From: Cryptomeria japonica
Lineage: Eukaryota > Streptophyta > Pinopsida > Cupressales > Cupressaceae
Reading direction: 5' to 3'
Length of the DNA: 64,000 nucleotides
NCBI RefSeq assembly: GCF_030272615.1
Contig: NC_081406.1
Coordinates: 480,160,900-480,224,899, forward strand
In this document: positions 20,870 through 33,505 of the stretch, in pieces
Position numbering within the stretch: the stretch's first letter is position 1
How the letters are laid out: every line of letters starts with the position of its first letter
The notes under the pieces: model-generated
What the model was told of the DNA's origin: nothing
The model's database searches: none
Seen by the model: the letters and a program-made list of their open reading frames with translations, nothing else
Position numbers and translations under genes: made by a program

Positions 20870-23080
20870 ACTTATATTGATAAGGGGGGTTGTATTAGTA
20901 TAAGACAAACTTCTACTTATTAATATTTAGCAACCACAATAAAGCAATTACATAAGATCTATTAATTAGGAGACGCATGATTTACGTGGAAACCCTTTTG
21001 GGAGAAAACCACAAAGGACTACTTGGATCTACTGTCCAAATCTAGTGACAACAAAAGTAAAATGATCTTATAATATTTATAGGCACCAACCCATTGGAAA
21101 CACCAATCCCCACTTACAAAATTTGTTGGCACCAACCTATTGGAGACACTGTGATGTCCCCTTCTTGTTGACATTGGTTCTTCAGTTAGGATTAGCCTAT
21201 TATCCTGGCCCTTGTAGGCTAATGAGATTGGTTAGAGGGTCTCTTGAGGATTTGTATCATATCCAGTGTGCAAAGTGCTTCAGTATGGTCTTCATTTGGC
21301 ATCATTCGGACTTCGTTTGCTCTACTTGCTATTTTTAGTAAGTCTTGAGATGTTAGAGATGGACCCCTGCTATTTTTAGTAAGGGGGTATGGTCATATCT
21401 AGTTTCTTCATGTCAGCTCCCAGTTTAGACGGCATGCAAAAATGCTGACCAATAAAGGAGATATTAATGTTTATTTGGTTATGAGCTGATATTATAAAGT
21501 TATAATATAATTTTATATTATAACTTAAGTGACTTAAGTTGAGGGTCTTGGCATCATGAGAAGGGGGCTGTATTTTTTAATTAATTGCGAGCACATAACC
21601 CAAGGTCATAATTACATTAAATGATGCCAATTAATGTAATAACATTTAATGTTATTAAATGAGCTTTTTAGGAGAAATCGAACTTCCTTGAGGAGTATAT
21701 ATTTTTGAAATGAAGAAGTTCAAATCATTATTGTTTGGCATTTATTTTTCATGACTTCTTGGAGAGCAGAGACCAAGGGTTTCAGTCTTCATCAGCCATT
21801 GGAGAACGGGAAAATCTTCAATGTTGCAGCCATCTGAATTGGTGAAATATCCAATGAATTTGGCATTCAGAGGGAGCTTCATACAGGGGTTCCATTTGTG
21901 CAAATTGGTGAGAAAATACAAGGATTTCTTCAGCTGTTTGAATGGGCTACATCTGCAGATTGGGGATCGATTTAGAACAGCTATCCTACACATTGCTGGC
22001 AATAGTTTCCTAAGCTGTACGAATTGTAGCAGCCAGCATAGAGTTGCAGCAGAGGTGGCGCCATGATTAAGGAGGGCGATTTTGATTGAAAGTGCACAAT
22101 AAATTCCAATAAAATTAAGGAGAAGTCGCTACGCCTAGGAGAAGACATTGACATCAAATTTGGAAGCCATCACTGCAGGTTGAAAGAGATTCCATCCATC
22201 CAGCAGTTGCTTTTTGCCAGAAGATCATAGAGCTGAAATCAGACCTTCAATCCGGGTATGCATGTGAATGTAGGAGTTTCCAAATAAATGAATAAAGACA
22301 ATTAATGGTTCAGCTCTTTCTATCATGTTGTCTATTTAGTTTCTTAATTTTCAGAATTTTCTATAGTGCTGTATGTATTTGCTTTTTATGTCAAAACCCC
22401 AAGAAAATTGAAGAAAAATACAAAACATCAAAACAAAACAAAAAACAGCATTGACATTTTCAGCAGTTAGAGCCCGTTGGGTTCCTACAGACGCCAATTC
22501 CCACAACTGAGCACCGACTTAGCAAGCGACACCAGTCTCTTCTTTTAGGAGTCACCAACCTTTTCTGCAAAGTTTCACCTTCTGGATGTTACTTCTTCAA
22601 CAAATGAACATTATTTTCCTGCACTTTCACACTTTACAATATCCGCTTTGTATTAAATCTTCTCTACTTTGTATTCGAATGATAAAACATTCTTTCACAC
22701 ACTATACTTACAAAAATGCTTCACCTTTTTATACCCCTTTGGGTGCCAAAATTAACTACATAAAACACATAGGTTGACCCTACAAGACTAAATCATAATA
22801 ATAAAATTCTATGAGTTAACGTCCAATTACAACTCATTCAAAAAAATTAAATTTCATGAGTTAGCCTCCTATCACACCTCTTTCAAAATAATAAAATTCC
22901 ATGAGTCGACCTCGAATTAAAGCCAATATAATAAACAATATCCCAAACTTTGACATCAACCACCTTTGTGATCAATGACAATATTTCCAACAATCCCACT
23001 CTAACATCAATGACCATATTTCCAACAATCAACCTTCTTGAACAAAACACACTATGACATCAATGACAACATTTCCAACA
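20870..23080 (-). repeat. Ty1/copia LTR (minus), split by a solo LTR
   Basis: Read on the minus strand it starts TGTTGGAAATG at 23080, carries the GGTTGGTGCC motif series (22570-22480 and 21145-21075) and ends near 20870 with a C-run like the CACCCC tail at 2440. A minus TATA-like GGTATAAAAAGG lies at 22728-22739. It belongs to the gag remnant to its left and is interrupted at 21150-22489. Confidence 0.65.
21150..22489 (+). mobile_element. Solo LTR (TGTGATGTCCCC family)
   Basis: Starts TGTGATGTCCCC at 21150 and ends GGTTCCTACA at 22489, flanked by GACAC (21145-21149) and GACGC (22490-22494). Deleting it joins the copia LTR motif series. TATA-like TATATATTTT at 21695. No internal coding sequence, so a product of LTR-LTR recombination. 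Confidence 0.8.
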
Positions 23081-23085
23081 CCTCA

Positions 23086-23770
23086 AGGATAGATAGTACA
23101 ACCTAACCAATTTATAAACCCGTAGCAAAAAGTTTTATAGTATTCCTTGATAGAGCTTCCAGTGATATAGTGAACACTCAACGTTGGATGGGTGCATATA
23201 GCCATCTTAATATTATTAACTAATTTTATAGTAACTTGTGGTATCTACCATTGGATTAGCCATCATTTTTCTATACTAGTTGTTAGTGGGAGTGAGATTA
23301 ATTTGAATAGCTGGAAATCATAGTCAAAATGTTTGTCATTTGGCTACAAAGCCATTGCTATGTATTGTATCCTCTTTTGTTGGGAAATTGTTTGCAGCCA
23401 TTGTATTAATATAGATACATGCCTAAATTTTACTTAAGTTATTGGTTCTGGTATGGGTGCAAGAATGGGTGTGGGTACCGGGTACCAAGTATAGCAAAAA
23501 AAATTTCCCCTTTGAGTATGAGTGTGAGTACGGGTACCAGGAACCAAGTACGACAATATTTTCCCCCATGGGTATGCGTATGGGTTCAACTATATAAATA
23601 TATATTCAAAATTATAAATTATAAAATATAAACATAGTTATACTCATAATTTCCTATAAATAGAACATTAAATGCCTCATAATCATAATTTGCAAAGATG
23701 AAAATACTTGTAAATTCATAATCCAGTGATTAGTCAAATCAAAATGTCATTACACAATGAAAATTACAAT
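23086..23770. other. Unassigned sequence with GGGTACC-rich patch
   Basis: No gene seen. At 23450-23590 there are repeated GGGTAC blocks (GTGGGTACCGGGTACCAAG; GAGTACGGGTACCAGGAAC; ATGGGTATGCGTATGGGTTC), which may be the end of the adjoining hAT element. Confidence 0.35.
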
Positions 23771-23776
23771 CAATAT

Positions 23777-25640
23777 TTAATAGTCTTCATATTGCTCACC
23801 ATGAAAAGTATCAAAGTTAACATTTGGTTCAATATCATTTGAATCACAATCAGTTGGAGTTCCAGTCACACAAGATATGTCACATGTAGAAGTTGCCTCA
23901 TCTATAGAGACTTTAGCAAGCTGTGCAACTATAGCATTTAAATGAGCACACTCAAGACTTAGAACCTCATTCGTTGTCACACCTCATTGTATTCAAGTGT
24001 CTTATGTGACAAGAGACAAAGGTTGGAGTGCATATCGACCAAAACTTTAGCTTCTTTTGCACTCAAATGGTTGCTCTTAACTGAGTGGATGAAGGAGTAT
24101 GTACTCCAATTCCGTTCAGTTGAAGAACTCACAACTTGTTGAATTTGCATACAACATATAGTATTTAATTTTATAAATACAAAAAAAAAACTATAAAATT
24201 ATATTATTATAAAATATAATACATAACATAATAGCAATGAATGAAAAGCGATAAAACAAAAAGGTAAAAGATACATAGTTGAGAGAGAATTTTAATTGTA
24301 GGAGGCCATATGTAAATAGAGCATTAACCATGTATGTACCACCATTCATAAGCATCTTTCCTATAGTTGTCTTGAAGAGCAAAAACATCTTGATTCCTTG
24401 AAGATATGAAGTGGCAAAACTCACTCAAGTCAACACTTGGGATATCTTCTTTTGGAGATATCCTTCTTAATGTAGTCTTGTAGCTAATAGAAACCTCTTC
24501 ATCCCTATATGGTGGCACCTTCCTCAACAAGGAAAGTATCTCTTTGCTATAATTCTTTGGTGACGAAACAAATTCTAGAGATGTATAGGTGTGGTCATCT
24601 TGTTCCAGGGGTAATTGAAGATCTTTTGCACACTTTTGAAAAATGTTTTTGCTGGGTCATGTTCCTTGGCTTCTAATAAAAATTTATATTTCTTATTTTC
24701 ATAGCCATGAAGTCCATGGCATCACAAAATTCACCCAAACATGGCGATTTGTATTAACATACCTAGTCATGCAAATAATGGGCTTAGTGAAACTCAAAAC
24801 ATATTCCACATGAGGCCATCACTCACAATCTAGGATCAATGCTTTTATCTTTTGGGCTCTTTCTATGCTTGAATGCCTCCATACACTCCAAACACAGTTG
24901 AGGACCATATATCTCAATGCCTCTCACAACTTCACAAGTCGTCTTAAGATGATTGTGTGAGATGCAACTTGAGTTTTGACAACCTAACATGGTGTAAAAA
25001 ATAAATATTAAAAAGAAAAATTTAAATTACCCTCAACAACTCCAACTTGGAGAAGGTCTTGAAGATACCTTGTGGCTTTGATGATTAGTCACAAACATTT
25101 GGATCTTCTCGTCCTCAGTATAGATTTGTTTGACCCACTTAATTTTGTGTGCCAATCTTTTGCAATATCAAATCAAGTGAGTGTACTGCACATGGTGTCC
25201 AAAAAAATGTGACAATATGTACCCTGCACTATACAAGCAATTGCCCTACAATTTTTAGCGTTGTCCATTATGATGTGGACAAGATTTTTAGGGCTCACCA
25301 TTTCAATGGATTTTATGAGGATAATGGCAATGAAAGTTGCATCTTTCACTTGCCCTTGACAATCCATTGCCTTCAAAAACATCGCCCCTTTTGGGGACAT
25401 TGCTATAACATTGATCAACTTGTTTCAAGCCATGCATTCTTGTTCTCAATGATGCCTCTATTGAAGCTTTCTTGTTTGCTAATAAGGTGGTTTGCACCTT
25501 TTTATACTTAGGACTAACATAATCAAAAGCTGTATTGGAAAGAGCCATCACCATATCCCACCAATATTGGGATCTAATGAGGTCGAACTGTATCCATAGG
25601 GGCAGAGGGCTAAACAACAATACCCAGTAACAGAGATTTT
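23777..25640 (-). pseudogene. hAT transposase pseudogene (DUF659 and hATC domains)
   Basis: On the minus strand from 25640 down: LRTRMHG followed by a segment matching the DUF659 signature (NVIAMSPKGAMFLKAMDCQG, then DNAKNCRAIACIVQGTYCHI at about 25290-25200). Then comes VDLSEFCHFISSR...DAYEWWYIHG at 24450-24324. The hATC dimerisation signature SSSTERNWSTYSFIHS follows at about 24140, and the tail ends near 23780. The parts are in different frames with stops. The N-terminal BED zinc finger is not visible and the right end is cut by the LINE 3' end at 25715. Domain order is normal for hAT; this copy cannot be active. Confidence 0.85.
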
Positions 25641-25928
25641 TACCATCTTATTTATTTGTTGAACAAAAGTACATTCTATAAGTATGGTATTTTTATACAT
25701 ATAGTAATAAGACATTTTTTTTTTCTTTTTTGATAATTAAAGTGAGCTATAAGCGCCTTCTACCATTTATCATGACATCGAAAATGTATTATGGAAGCTG
25801 TTTGATAAGAATGAATGCATGAATGTTTTTAATAACGTCCACGAGGCCAAACAATCTACAGGACCCATGGATAGCCAGCAAAGAAAAGCATGCGAAGCCC
25901 AAAACTGTGCTTGCTAAAACTCCTCCTC

Positions 25929-26483
25929 CTATTGCATCTTGGATCTTCTACTGTGTATCGTGATTAAGAAGTCTTCAACTCTTGTTATCTTTTCTTCTTC
26001 AAATAGATTATTCATGGTGTTTACATTTAGTGTCTTTGTATAGTTGATCCGAATATCCTTGTAGGCTGGGCACTCCATGATGTAATGCCATTTTATCTCC
26101 ATCATTTCTTGAATGCAATATCTACATCTTGTATCTTCCCACTCCACTTTAGGTATCATCCATCTTCCAATTTCGCATCTAAGTTGATGTGTGCAGGTTC
26201 TTATCTGAGCAATTAACATTTTTGCTTTCCATTTTATTTCCTTTCCTTTGTAGTTCTTTTGCATATGGTCAAGTGTGGGATTGAAATGTTTGATATAGTA
26301 TTCCTTTTTCCTCCCTAGTTGTCTTGTCGACATGTTTCCTTGAATTTTTCTTGCACATGCTTTTTTTATTTCTCCATTGTTATTTGGGCAATCTCTTATG
26401 CTAATATCCCACTTATTCATCCATTTAATGTTTTGTTTCATCCATGTGCTCTTCCTTCTGTCTGGTCTCTCTTCTGCTGCCAT
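25929..26483 (-). pseudogene. LINE C-terminal Cys-His domain
   Basis: An open stretch of 184 codons follows the RT. It has basic, Trp-rich sequence, then CRYC...HYIMECPAY, a C-x2-C...H-x4-C zinc-binding pattern like the zf-RVT tail of plant LINEs. The frame is intact here although the upstream RT is broken. Confidence 0.75.
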
Positions 26484-26841
26484 TTTTGGCCAACGATGTA
26501 TCCCATGTTTTCTACTCTTCTCAGATAACTTAGCATCCGAAACATAGTCAACGCTTCAAAAGGAAAAGCCCCTGCCTCCTCTTGGACAATCTCGTATGGG
26601 ATAGATGATTTAATCTTGAGGCTATTTGTTATTAAATGTTTTTGTAATTTCTTTGTCTCCGTTTCCTTGTTGAAGTGTTGCTACCCTATACATGACATCC
26701 GTATAGTATCCCTAGAACCACAAGAAGCCCAAAATAAGTTTTCTTAGTTTTCCATTCTCATAGTTCACCTCTTTTGCATTTATTTTGCAATGAGTATAAA
26801 ACTTTCCATCCCCCTTGAATCCTTTTTGCTCTACATGTTTC

Positions 26842-27763
26842 CTAGCTGAGTTTATTGTGGAAGTCAAGGCCAAGGTACTTATATTCATTGACCATTTGTA
26901 AGGGGTTGCCCTCTAAAACAAATTCTCTATAAACCTTCTTTCTCTTCAAGGTAAAGATCATGAACTTAATTTTGCTAGTGTTCACATGCATCCCCACCTC
27001 ACGACAAAAAAATTCTAGAGCTTTCAAGTGTTCTTTCAAATCTTGTGTTGTTTTTGCCCTTAAAATAAGATCATCAACATATAGAAGCAACTTTATTAAA
27101 TAATTGATCAAATGATCTCCCCAACCACCAAACTTGTCTATCCTGACCTCTAATTTGTCAATGTATATCCCAAGTAAAGAAGGAGATGATGGGCAGCCCT
27201 GCTTGACCCCAATGTCACTTTCGAAGCATTTTGATAATCCTTGTTTGGTTCAGATTTTGGCCCAGACTTGGTCATACAATCTATGAACAATAGCCCTATA
27301 TTATTTTGGAATTTCCAATTCTTCCATTCTACCTCACAATTCGCTTCTAGGTTTCCAATTCTTCCATTCTACTCCAAAATTTGCTTCTAGGTACCATGTC
27401 AAAAGCTTTCTTGAAATCAATGAAGCAGCGAAAGACTTCCCCTCCTTGTTTGTCCCACACCTTTTCAACCAAGTTTTTGAGTGTAATGCAATGATTGATG
27501 GTATAATGCTTTGGCCTAAAGCTTGCTTGCTCTTTCATCCTCTTTCCCTCCTTTTCAGCCCAAATGCTAACTCGTCTTTCCATCATGCTCCCAAAAAGTT
27601 TATCAAAAAGAGGATTGATCATTATAGTGCAGTAATTTGAGGGGTTATTGATGTCGCCACTTTTGAGCAAGGGGATGACAACACGAGTTGTCCAATTTGT
27701 TGGAAACCCATTTTGAATGACTCCATTGAATATTCTTTTAATGTGTGGCGTGAGGATTTCCAA
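26842..27763 (-). pseudogene. LINE reverse transcriptase domain
   Basis: Minus-strand motifs in order: RVVIPLLKSGD and NYCTIMINPLFDKLF (27.7-27.6 kb), ASFRPKHYTINHCITLKNLV, then FIDFKKAFDMVPR (27.39 kb), a KQGCPSSPSLLGIY segment at about 27.2 kb, the catalytic box LLLYVDDLIL (27.08 kb), and MVNEYKYLGLDF (26.87 kb). Two frame breaks lie between the FIDFKKAF and YVDD boxes. The catalytic Asp pair is kept. The domain would copy LINE RNA onto the nicked target. Confidence 0.9.
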
Positions 27764-28330
27764 GCCCCATTTTAAGTATTCTACTTGTAGGCCATCTATG
27801 TTTCAAGATTTACCCACCGCAAGCTTTCTAACTCCTTTAATATTGTCCAAAGAGAAGAGTTCAGTTCTTGAATTGATTACTGGAGGGGTATCTTTATCTT
27901 GAGCTCTCTCATATAGCTACTTTGTATATTCTAGCCATTGAAGATTTGCAATATTATTCTCTTTGATTGTGTCTCTTTGTTGCAACTCTTTCCAAAAGCC
28001 TCTTGGATTGTGCCTCCCAAGCGAAATCAGCTCTTTTCTTTTTGTTTGCATGTAATCCTTTTTTTTGATTCTCACTAGTTTTGCATATTCTTTGTTATTA
28101 CCCTATATTTTGACCATTTTCCTTGCTGCCTTACAATCTTCATCATACCACAGGTTTGTGGGTAAGCTATTCTTGTTGCTTCTTTTAGGCCTAGACCTTT
28201 TGCATGAGCTGAGATCTCGGAGGATTATTGAGTTCAACTTGACGCTGCCTATTGTTTCCTTGTTTGAATTGGCCAGCCCATTGGTTCCCATTTCATGTAG
28301 TTGTTTTTTGAGCATTGTTTGAAAGGTTTC

Positions 28331-29330
28331 TTAGTTTTCATATGTCAAAAGGATTGTCGTTTGAGTGGCCTCTTTCTTTTTTATTTGCTGCATCTTCTCT
28401 TGGTGCTGATTATCTTTTTGCATGCTAATTTTTACATATATTGGGCTGTGATCTGATTTCATTTCTATGGCCTCTTTCTTTTTTATTTGCTGCATCTTCT
28501 CTTGGTGCTGATTATCTTTTTGCATGCTAATTTTTACATATAGTGGGCTGTGATCTGATTTCATTTCTATGGGACAATCCTTCACCTCTTCACCTATTAT
28601 ACTTGTCATAAGTTTATTTGAACTTATAACATAATCCACCACACTTACACCATTGTAGGTATGTCACATAATGTTCTATGAGCTTGGCCAAGCTTTTAAA
28701 TTGTTGCATATAATCAGATCATGTAAGCTGCAAACTCCCAACAATTCTGCCCCATATTGTGTGATCGCTCCTTTTTCATCCTGTATACTCTTTCCCATTT
28801 TTGGCACCCTTCCTCCTCTAACCATAAAGGATTGTCTCCTATTCCCTCTTCATTTCTAAGGCAAAGAGTTTGGTTATTTGCTGTTCTAGCATTAAAGTTT
28901 CCAATTAAGATGATTTCACCTTTGTGGTTGTATGCTGATATATCCTTTTTCAAGATTGCATAAGGTTCCTCTTTGTCTAATTTCTTCTTCTTATAGGATT
29001 TTGAACAATGAGGAGCAAAGTAACATGTTGCAAGATATATGATGAGCTTTTTGACCTCTATTTTTATCCATATGTACTGCTTATTTGGGTCTTTCTTTTC
29101 TTCTTGTATAATTTTTTCCCAAGATTCTCTTACTAAGATTGTTACCCTTCCATGGCCCTTTCCACTTTCAGTTAGCTCATTCCATATTGATATCTTCATG
29201 TAGCTGTCAAAATTCGGAACTTTACAAATTTCATGCTAGTGGGTTTCAAGGACAATTATGTCCATGCCCTCTGCTATGGGCCCTAAGCCAAGCCCTCTCC
29301 TCCAAGGATAACCTCTATGATTCCAGTTGA
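28331..29330 (-). pseudogene. LINE endonuclease domain
   Basis: Apurinic-type endonuclease motifs appear in order: GRVTILVRESWEKI, then a long helix-strand region, then LIGNFNARTAN (the usual G-D-F-N-A-R with D changed to N), and SDHSP near the end. The enzyme would nick target DNA to prime reverse transcription. The D to N change and frame breaks argue against activity. A 102-bp in-frame tandem duplication repeats the SDHSP segment. Confidence 0.85.
28367..28570 (-). repeat. 102-bp in-frame tandem duplication in the LINE endonuclease
   Basis: The unit starting GGCCTCTTTC at 28367 recurs at 28469, almost unchanged. It encodes 34 residues, including SDHSP(L/I)YVKISMQKDNQ, twice in a row. Confidence 0.9.
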
Positions 29331-29900
29331 CCATTGCGGGGGCCTCGCCTTCCTATTTACTATGTACAATTTTGTTGCTAATCTGGGCTTTCCCTCTATA
29401 CATCCATGCTTCATTACCTCAACTTCTTGCTGCTACTAGTTTTTCCCATTTCTTCCTTCTTTCTTCTAATTGTAAAGGGGTTAAATCTTCATCTATGGAG
29501 AATCATGTACCTTTAAGAAGCCTTTTGTTCCTCAAAATTTTGTTCTTGCCCTCTATGCTTTTCAATGTTACTCTTACATTCCTATTTCTAGCGTCTTGTG
29601 ACACACTACCAATTCTTCTTGCTTGATGGATATCCACTCCAACTTGTCTGCTAGAAAGTCTTTTATTAACCTATTGGTTTGCTCATCTTCTTCGTAATTT
29701 TTAAAACTTTTATTATTATATTTGCTGCCCTATCCTTCCGGTGCCTTTCTTCCCCTATTTGCACTTTAATTTACTTTTCTATGAGTTCCTTTTGACGATT
29801 TTGCCTCTTCTAGTTGCTCCTTTAGCTTAGCTTCTTTGATCTCTATGTTTACTGTTGCTGATTGGAGTTCTCGTAGATGTGAAGTGTCTCTTTCCTCTAC

Positions 29901-30219
29901 TGCTTTAAGACATTTACACAATAAATGACAAAATGGATGATGCCATTTATCATTAGCCTAGACCCAAAAATGGATATCCTTTGCATGACAAAATAGATGT
30001 TGACTGTAATTGGATAATACATAGTTTGATTATAAACCTGTCATATTTGACTTCTCCTTACAAAAAGGCTTTCCTAATTGACTACAAAATGGTGACCATC
30101 ACTAACTCAAAAAGATATTCTCTTCAATTTAGTAGTAGGAGAATAGATGGCTTGAGGATTATTTGCAAATGAGATTTCTGTTGTTGAGGGCTTTGATGTA
30201 AGGCATATTAGCAAGGACC
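29901..30219. other. Unassigned stretch between LINE and copia LTR
   Basis: No gene or clear repeat terminus seen; possibly the LINE 5' end or flanking copia sequence. Confidence 0.3.
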
Positions 30220-30651
30220 TGAAAACCAAACCAGAAATACTGAGAAGGGTGGTAGGGGAGGAGGGTGTAAATCAGTATTTCAAAAATTGCAAACAGATTT
30301 AGCATAAGTAAATGAGCAAAACAAATAATTATAGAGATGACACAGAGTTTATCTCATGGAAAACACTTTCAGATAAAAAACCATGACATACAATAGCTAT
30401 CATTATCAAAAATGGGCACCAACCCAATTACAAACAAGAGCATCAACTCTTAAAAGAGCACCAACTCAAAGCATCAAAGACTCCAACCTCTATTTGAGCA
30501 CCAACTCAATAAAAACTAATAACAGATTTGAGAGCATGATCACAAAAATGAGACCTTTGTTTTATACAAGTCAAAATAAAAACACTACCAACAACATAGT
30601 TCATTGTGCACACAACTTTCAAACAAGCACGCGTCTAGAAGTCCAGGGACG
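30220..30651 (-). repeat. Ty1/copia LTR fragment (minus)
   Basis: Contains GAGCACCAACTC / GGGCACCAACCC motifs and a minus-strand TACTGATTTACACCCTCC tail at about 30270, matching the LTR tail near 2440. The right side is cut at 30652 by element B. Confidence 0.6.
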
Positions 30652-33495
30652 TGTTGTGACCTTTTCACACATCGCCCCATTGCAAATGGGGACCCCCTCT
30701 TTTCCTGCTTTCCGCATTGGTTAGGTTAGGGTTTTGGCAGCTTAGTGGGCAATTTTGAGTTTCCCGTGCCCGAGTCTCAGAATTTTGATCATGCCTATTG
30801 TCGTTTAGGGTTTTGAAGTTATAGGATCAAACATGTAAAGTTGAGATTTTAAATGATCCTAATTTTGTCTAAGTGTAGATCTTTTGAGCTTCAATGTGTT
30901 TTTGGATGCCCTCGTTGGTGATTTTAAAGTGCTAAGGTATTTCAAGACCTTTTGGAGTTGTTTTCTCGCTCCTAGGAAGTTATCCAGTTGATTTTGCGCT
31001 TTATTCCGATAGGATTCCTTTTGTTTCGCTCAAATTTTTGGTGAATTTGCGTAAGTCCAGATGAGTTTTATTGAGTTTTGAAGTTTCCTAGTGATTTTGA
31101 GTGGAAAAATCATCATTTTCCGGATGAAAATCCATATTCTAAGGGTTAAAAGGTCAAAATTCCACCTCTAAAATTCCACACTAGAGGTGCTTTTCCCCTC
31201 ATATTCCTGACTACCCATGATTTCCCCCCACTCAAAATCCAGACTGGACATGGATTTCCTTTGGAATCCAGACATGCCCCATTTTTCCACCATTGAGAAT
31301 CCATACTCAAATCGATTTTCCCAAGATGCTTTAATTTTGACTGAGTGTTGGGATTTTATCCCGACTACCTTCGTTTTTCGACTGGGAGTATGGATAAGGT
31401 TGCGGATGACGTTTGTGATGATTCCATACTTGGATCAATTTTCCACCAGGCCCTTTCTGTGACAAGGTTTTGAGGATTTTTAATGCAGATACTCATTCCA
31501 GACCCTATGCGATTTTCCACTGAGAGTAATTTTTATGATTTTGTGTCCAGATGAGTATCCAGACTAGGGTCAATTTTCCACCAGGGGTATTTTTGTGCCA
31601 AATGATGAAGTTTTAATTGGAATTTTCATTCCAGACTCGAATTGATTTTCCCCTAGACCCATTTTTGTGCAAGTTGATGAATTTTGATAGGGATTTTTAT
31701 CCCTATTGGGATCGATTTTCCCTTAAGGGGGTGTTTTAATGATTTTTTAATGATTTTGTTGGGATTTAATTATCCCAAGTTAAATCGATTTTCCCCCATT
31801 GGCCATTTTTTATTTAAATTTTGAAATATTTTAATGAAATGAGCCTCATTTAATTGTTTTTAATGAAGTGCAACGATTATTTGAAAAATAATAAAAACAG
31901 TTAATAAATGGTTTGGAATGAACATTAAATGATTTTACCTTCTAGAAGCAAATCGATTTTTTTGCAAGCAAGTATAAGAACAAGTTTTTTTATCTTGTAT
32001 TGCTTGTGTGGTGAAAGTTGATGGTGAAAGCAAGTTTAAAAGGAGAGATCCTAGCATTATTGTATCATTATATTTGCCAAGTGTACTTGCAAGGGCGATT
32101 TTTTCTCCAAATAGCGATTTTTGCTAAAGTGACAAATTGACACATTGAGTTGAAGATTGCTTTGCTGCCCATTTTTTTTCATTTCCAGCAAGGCGATTTG
32201 TTTGAGCTGTCATTGGCTGCCTTTGGAACTTCATTTTTCAGATTTCGATTTTCCTGGAGAGGTGGCGCGATTTTGGGAGGAGGGCGATTTCATGTTTGAG
32301 GAGTTTTACCTCCATTTTTGGTAGTTTCCTTTCCTTGGGTGATGTCGCCATTGATGTAGCTTGCTGATATTTTGTTCTCAGACCTGAAGCATACCATTTT
32401 TCAGACTTGTGTGATTCCATAGCTGGCTGGAAAATCGATTTTCAGACTTACATTGTGTTCCTAGCTTATTTGTGCCTTAGGCAATTTTGTCTAAAGGGCA
32501 GATTGGAGTGATTTTCAGTCAATTTTCAGACCATTTGAAGGCTGTTGCAGGTCTGAAAACTCCATTGTAGGGGGGCTGTCCTCTGAAATTTTCTTTTCCA
32601 ACCACCTACTTGTATATGTGTTTTTTACGCACATGTGAACACAAAATAAAATACCATAAGTATCTTATCCTCTTTTGAACAAAATCTTTTGGATGCTGAA
32701 GATTTGCTTAAGGTTCATCCAAGAAAGACTCCAAGGTTCATGAATGTAGGGTCTCTACGTGTGGATAAGCTTAGTTGGTTTGATGTGATTATGCTGGAAT
32801 CACAAGGGGACTTACATTTGAATGCCGGAATGCTTGATTTACTAGAACTTAGATCATCTGATGTTACAATATGGTGATGCTTTTAATCCTAAACTAACTT
32901 GAGTTTGAAAAATGGCAAAAGATGAGGGGTTGAGAGAGTCTATTCTAATTCCTAAAATGTAAGAACATAGATGAATGACTATATGTAACCCTACTGGGCG
33001 AGGTCTCACCATCAAACTGAACAATTTGACACAAGCTCAGTGCAATCTTCTAAGGACGTTTCAAAGATATTCGAACCAATACCATCAAACATTGATCACC
33101 ATTCAAGTTAATGCATAAGCAATGAGTGTAGGACGATTCAAAGTTAAGCGCATATCATTCCAGTTGACCACACAAGGCGCACTTACAAGCAGCAAGAGGC
33201 TAGGTGGATTCTACATGAATACATTCAACAACCTCTTCCATTCAATCTAATCAACATGAAAATAAATTTAGAAGTAGAACGATGAGGCTTGTTGAAATAA
33301 CAAATTTCATCATAACTTTAATGAAAAGAGTATCTCATTTACAAGTCATACCAACAATTCTTCCCTCTCCTAATGTACTTCTATTCTAATTGCTATTCTA
33401 GTTATTAGCTATTCTCTATTTATTCCCTCTCTATTAGCTATCAACTATTAATTATTAACTATCCCCCATTAACCTTTACAAATGAAGAGCCTGAG

Positions 33496-33505
33496 CCTTT
33501 TATAG
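33496..33505 (-). promoter_or_regulatory. TATA box of S1
   Basis: CTATAAAAGG on the minus strand, about 890 bp before the element end. Upstream is a palindromic AACCCTAATTAGGGTT (33570-33590). S2 has the same CTATAAAAGG at 56818-56809. Confidence 0.55.

Larger units (their letters stand above)
25715..29900 (-). mobile_element. LINE (non-LTR retrotransposon), near-complete but degraded
   Basis: Minus-strand order is ORF1-like basic remnant (29.9-29.3 kb), endonuclease (29.3-28.33 kb), reverse transcriptase (27.8-26.8 kb), Cys-His C-terminal domain (26.5-25.9 kb) and an A-rich 3' tail (T-run at 25715-25731 on the plus strand). Frame breaks occur throughout, so the copy is dead. The 5' limit is approximate; I cannot identify target duplications. 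Confidence 0.85.
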
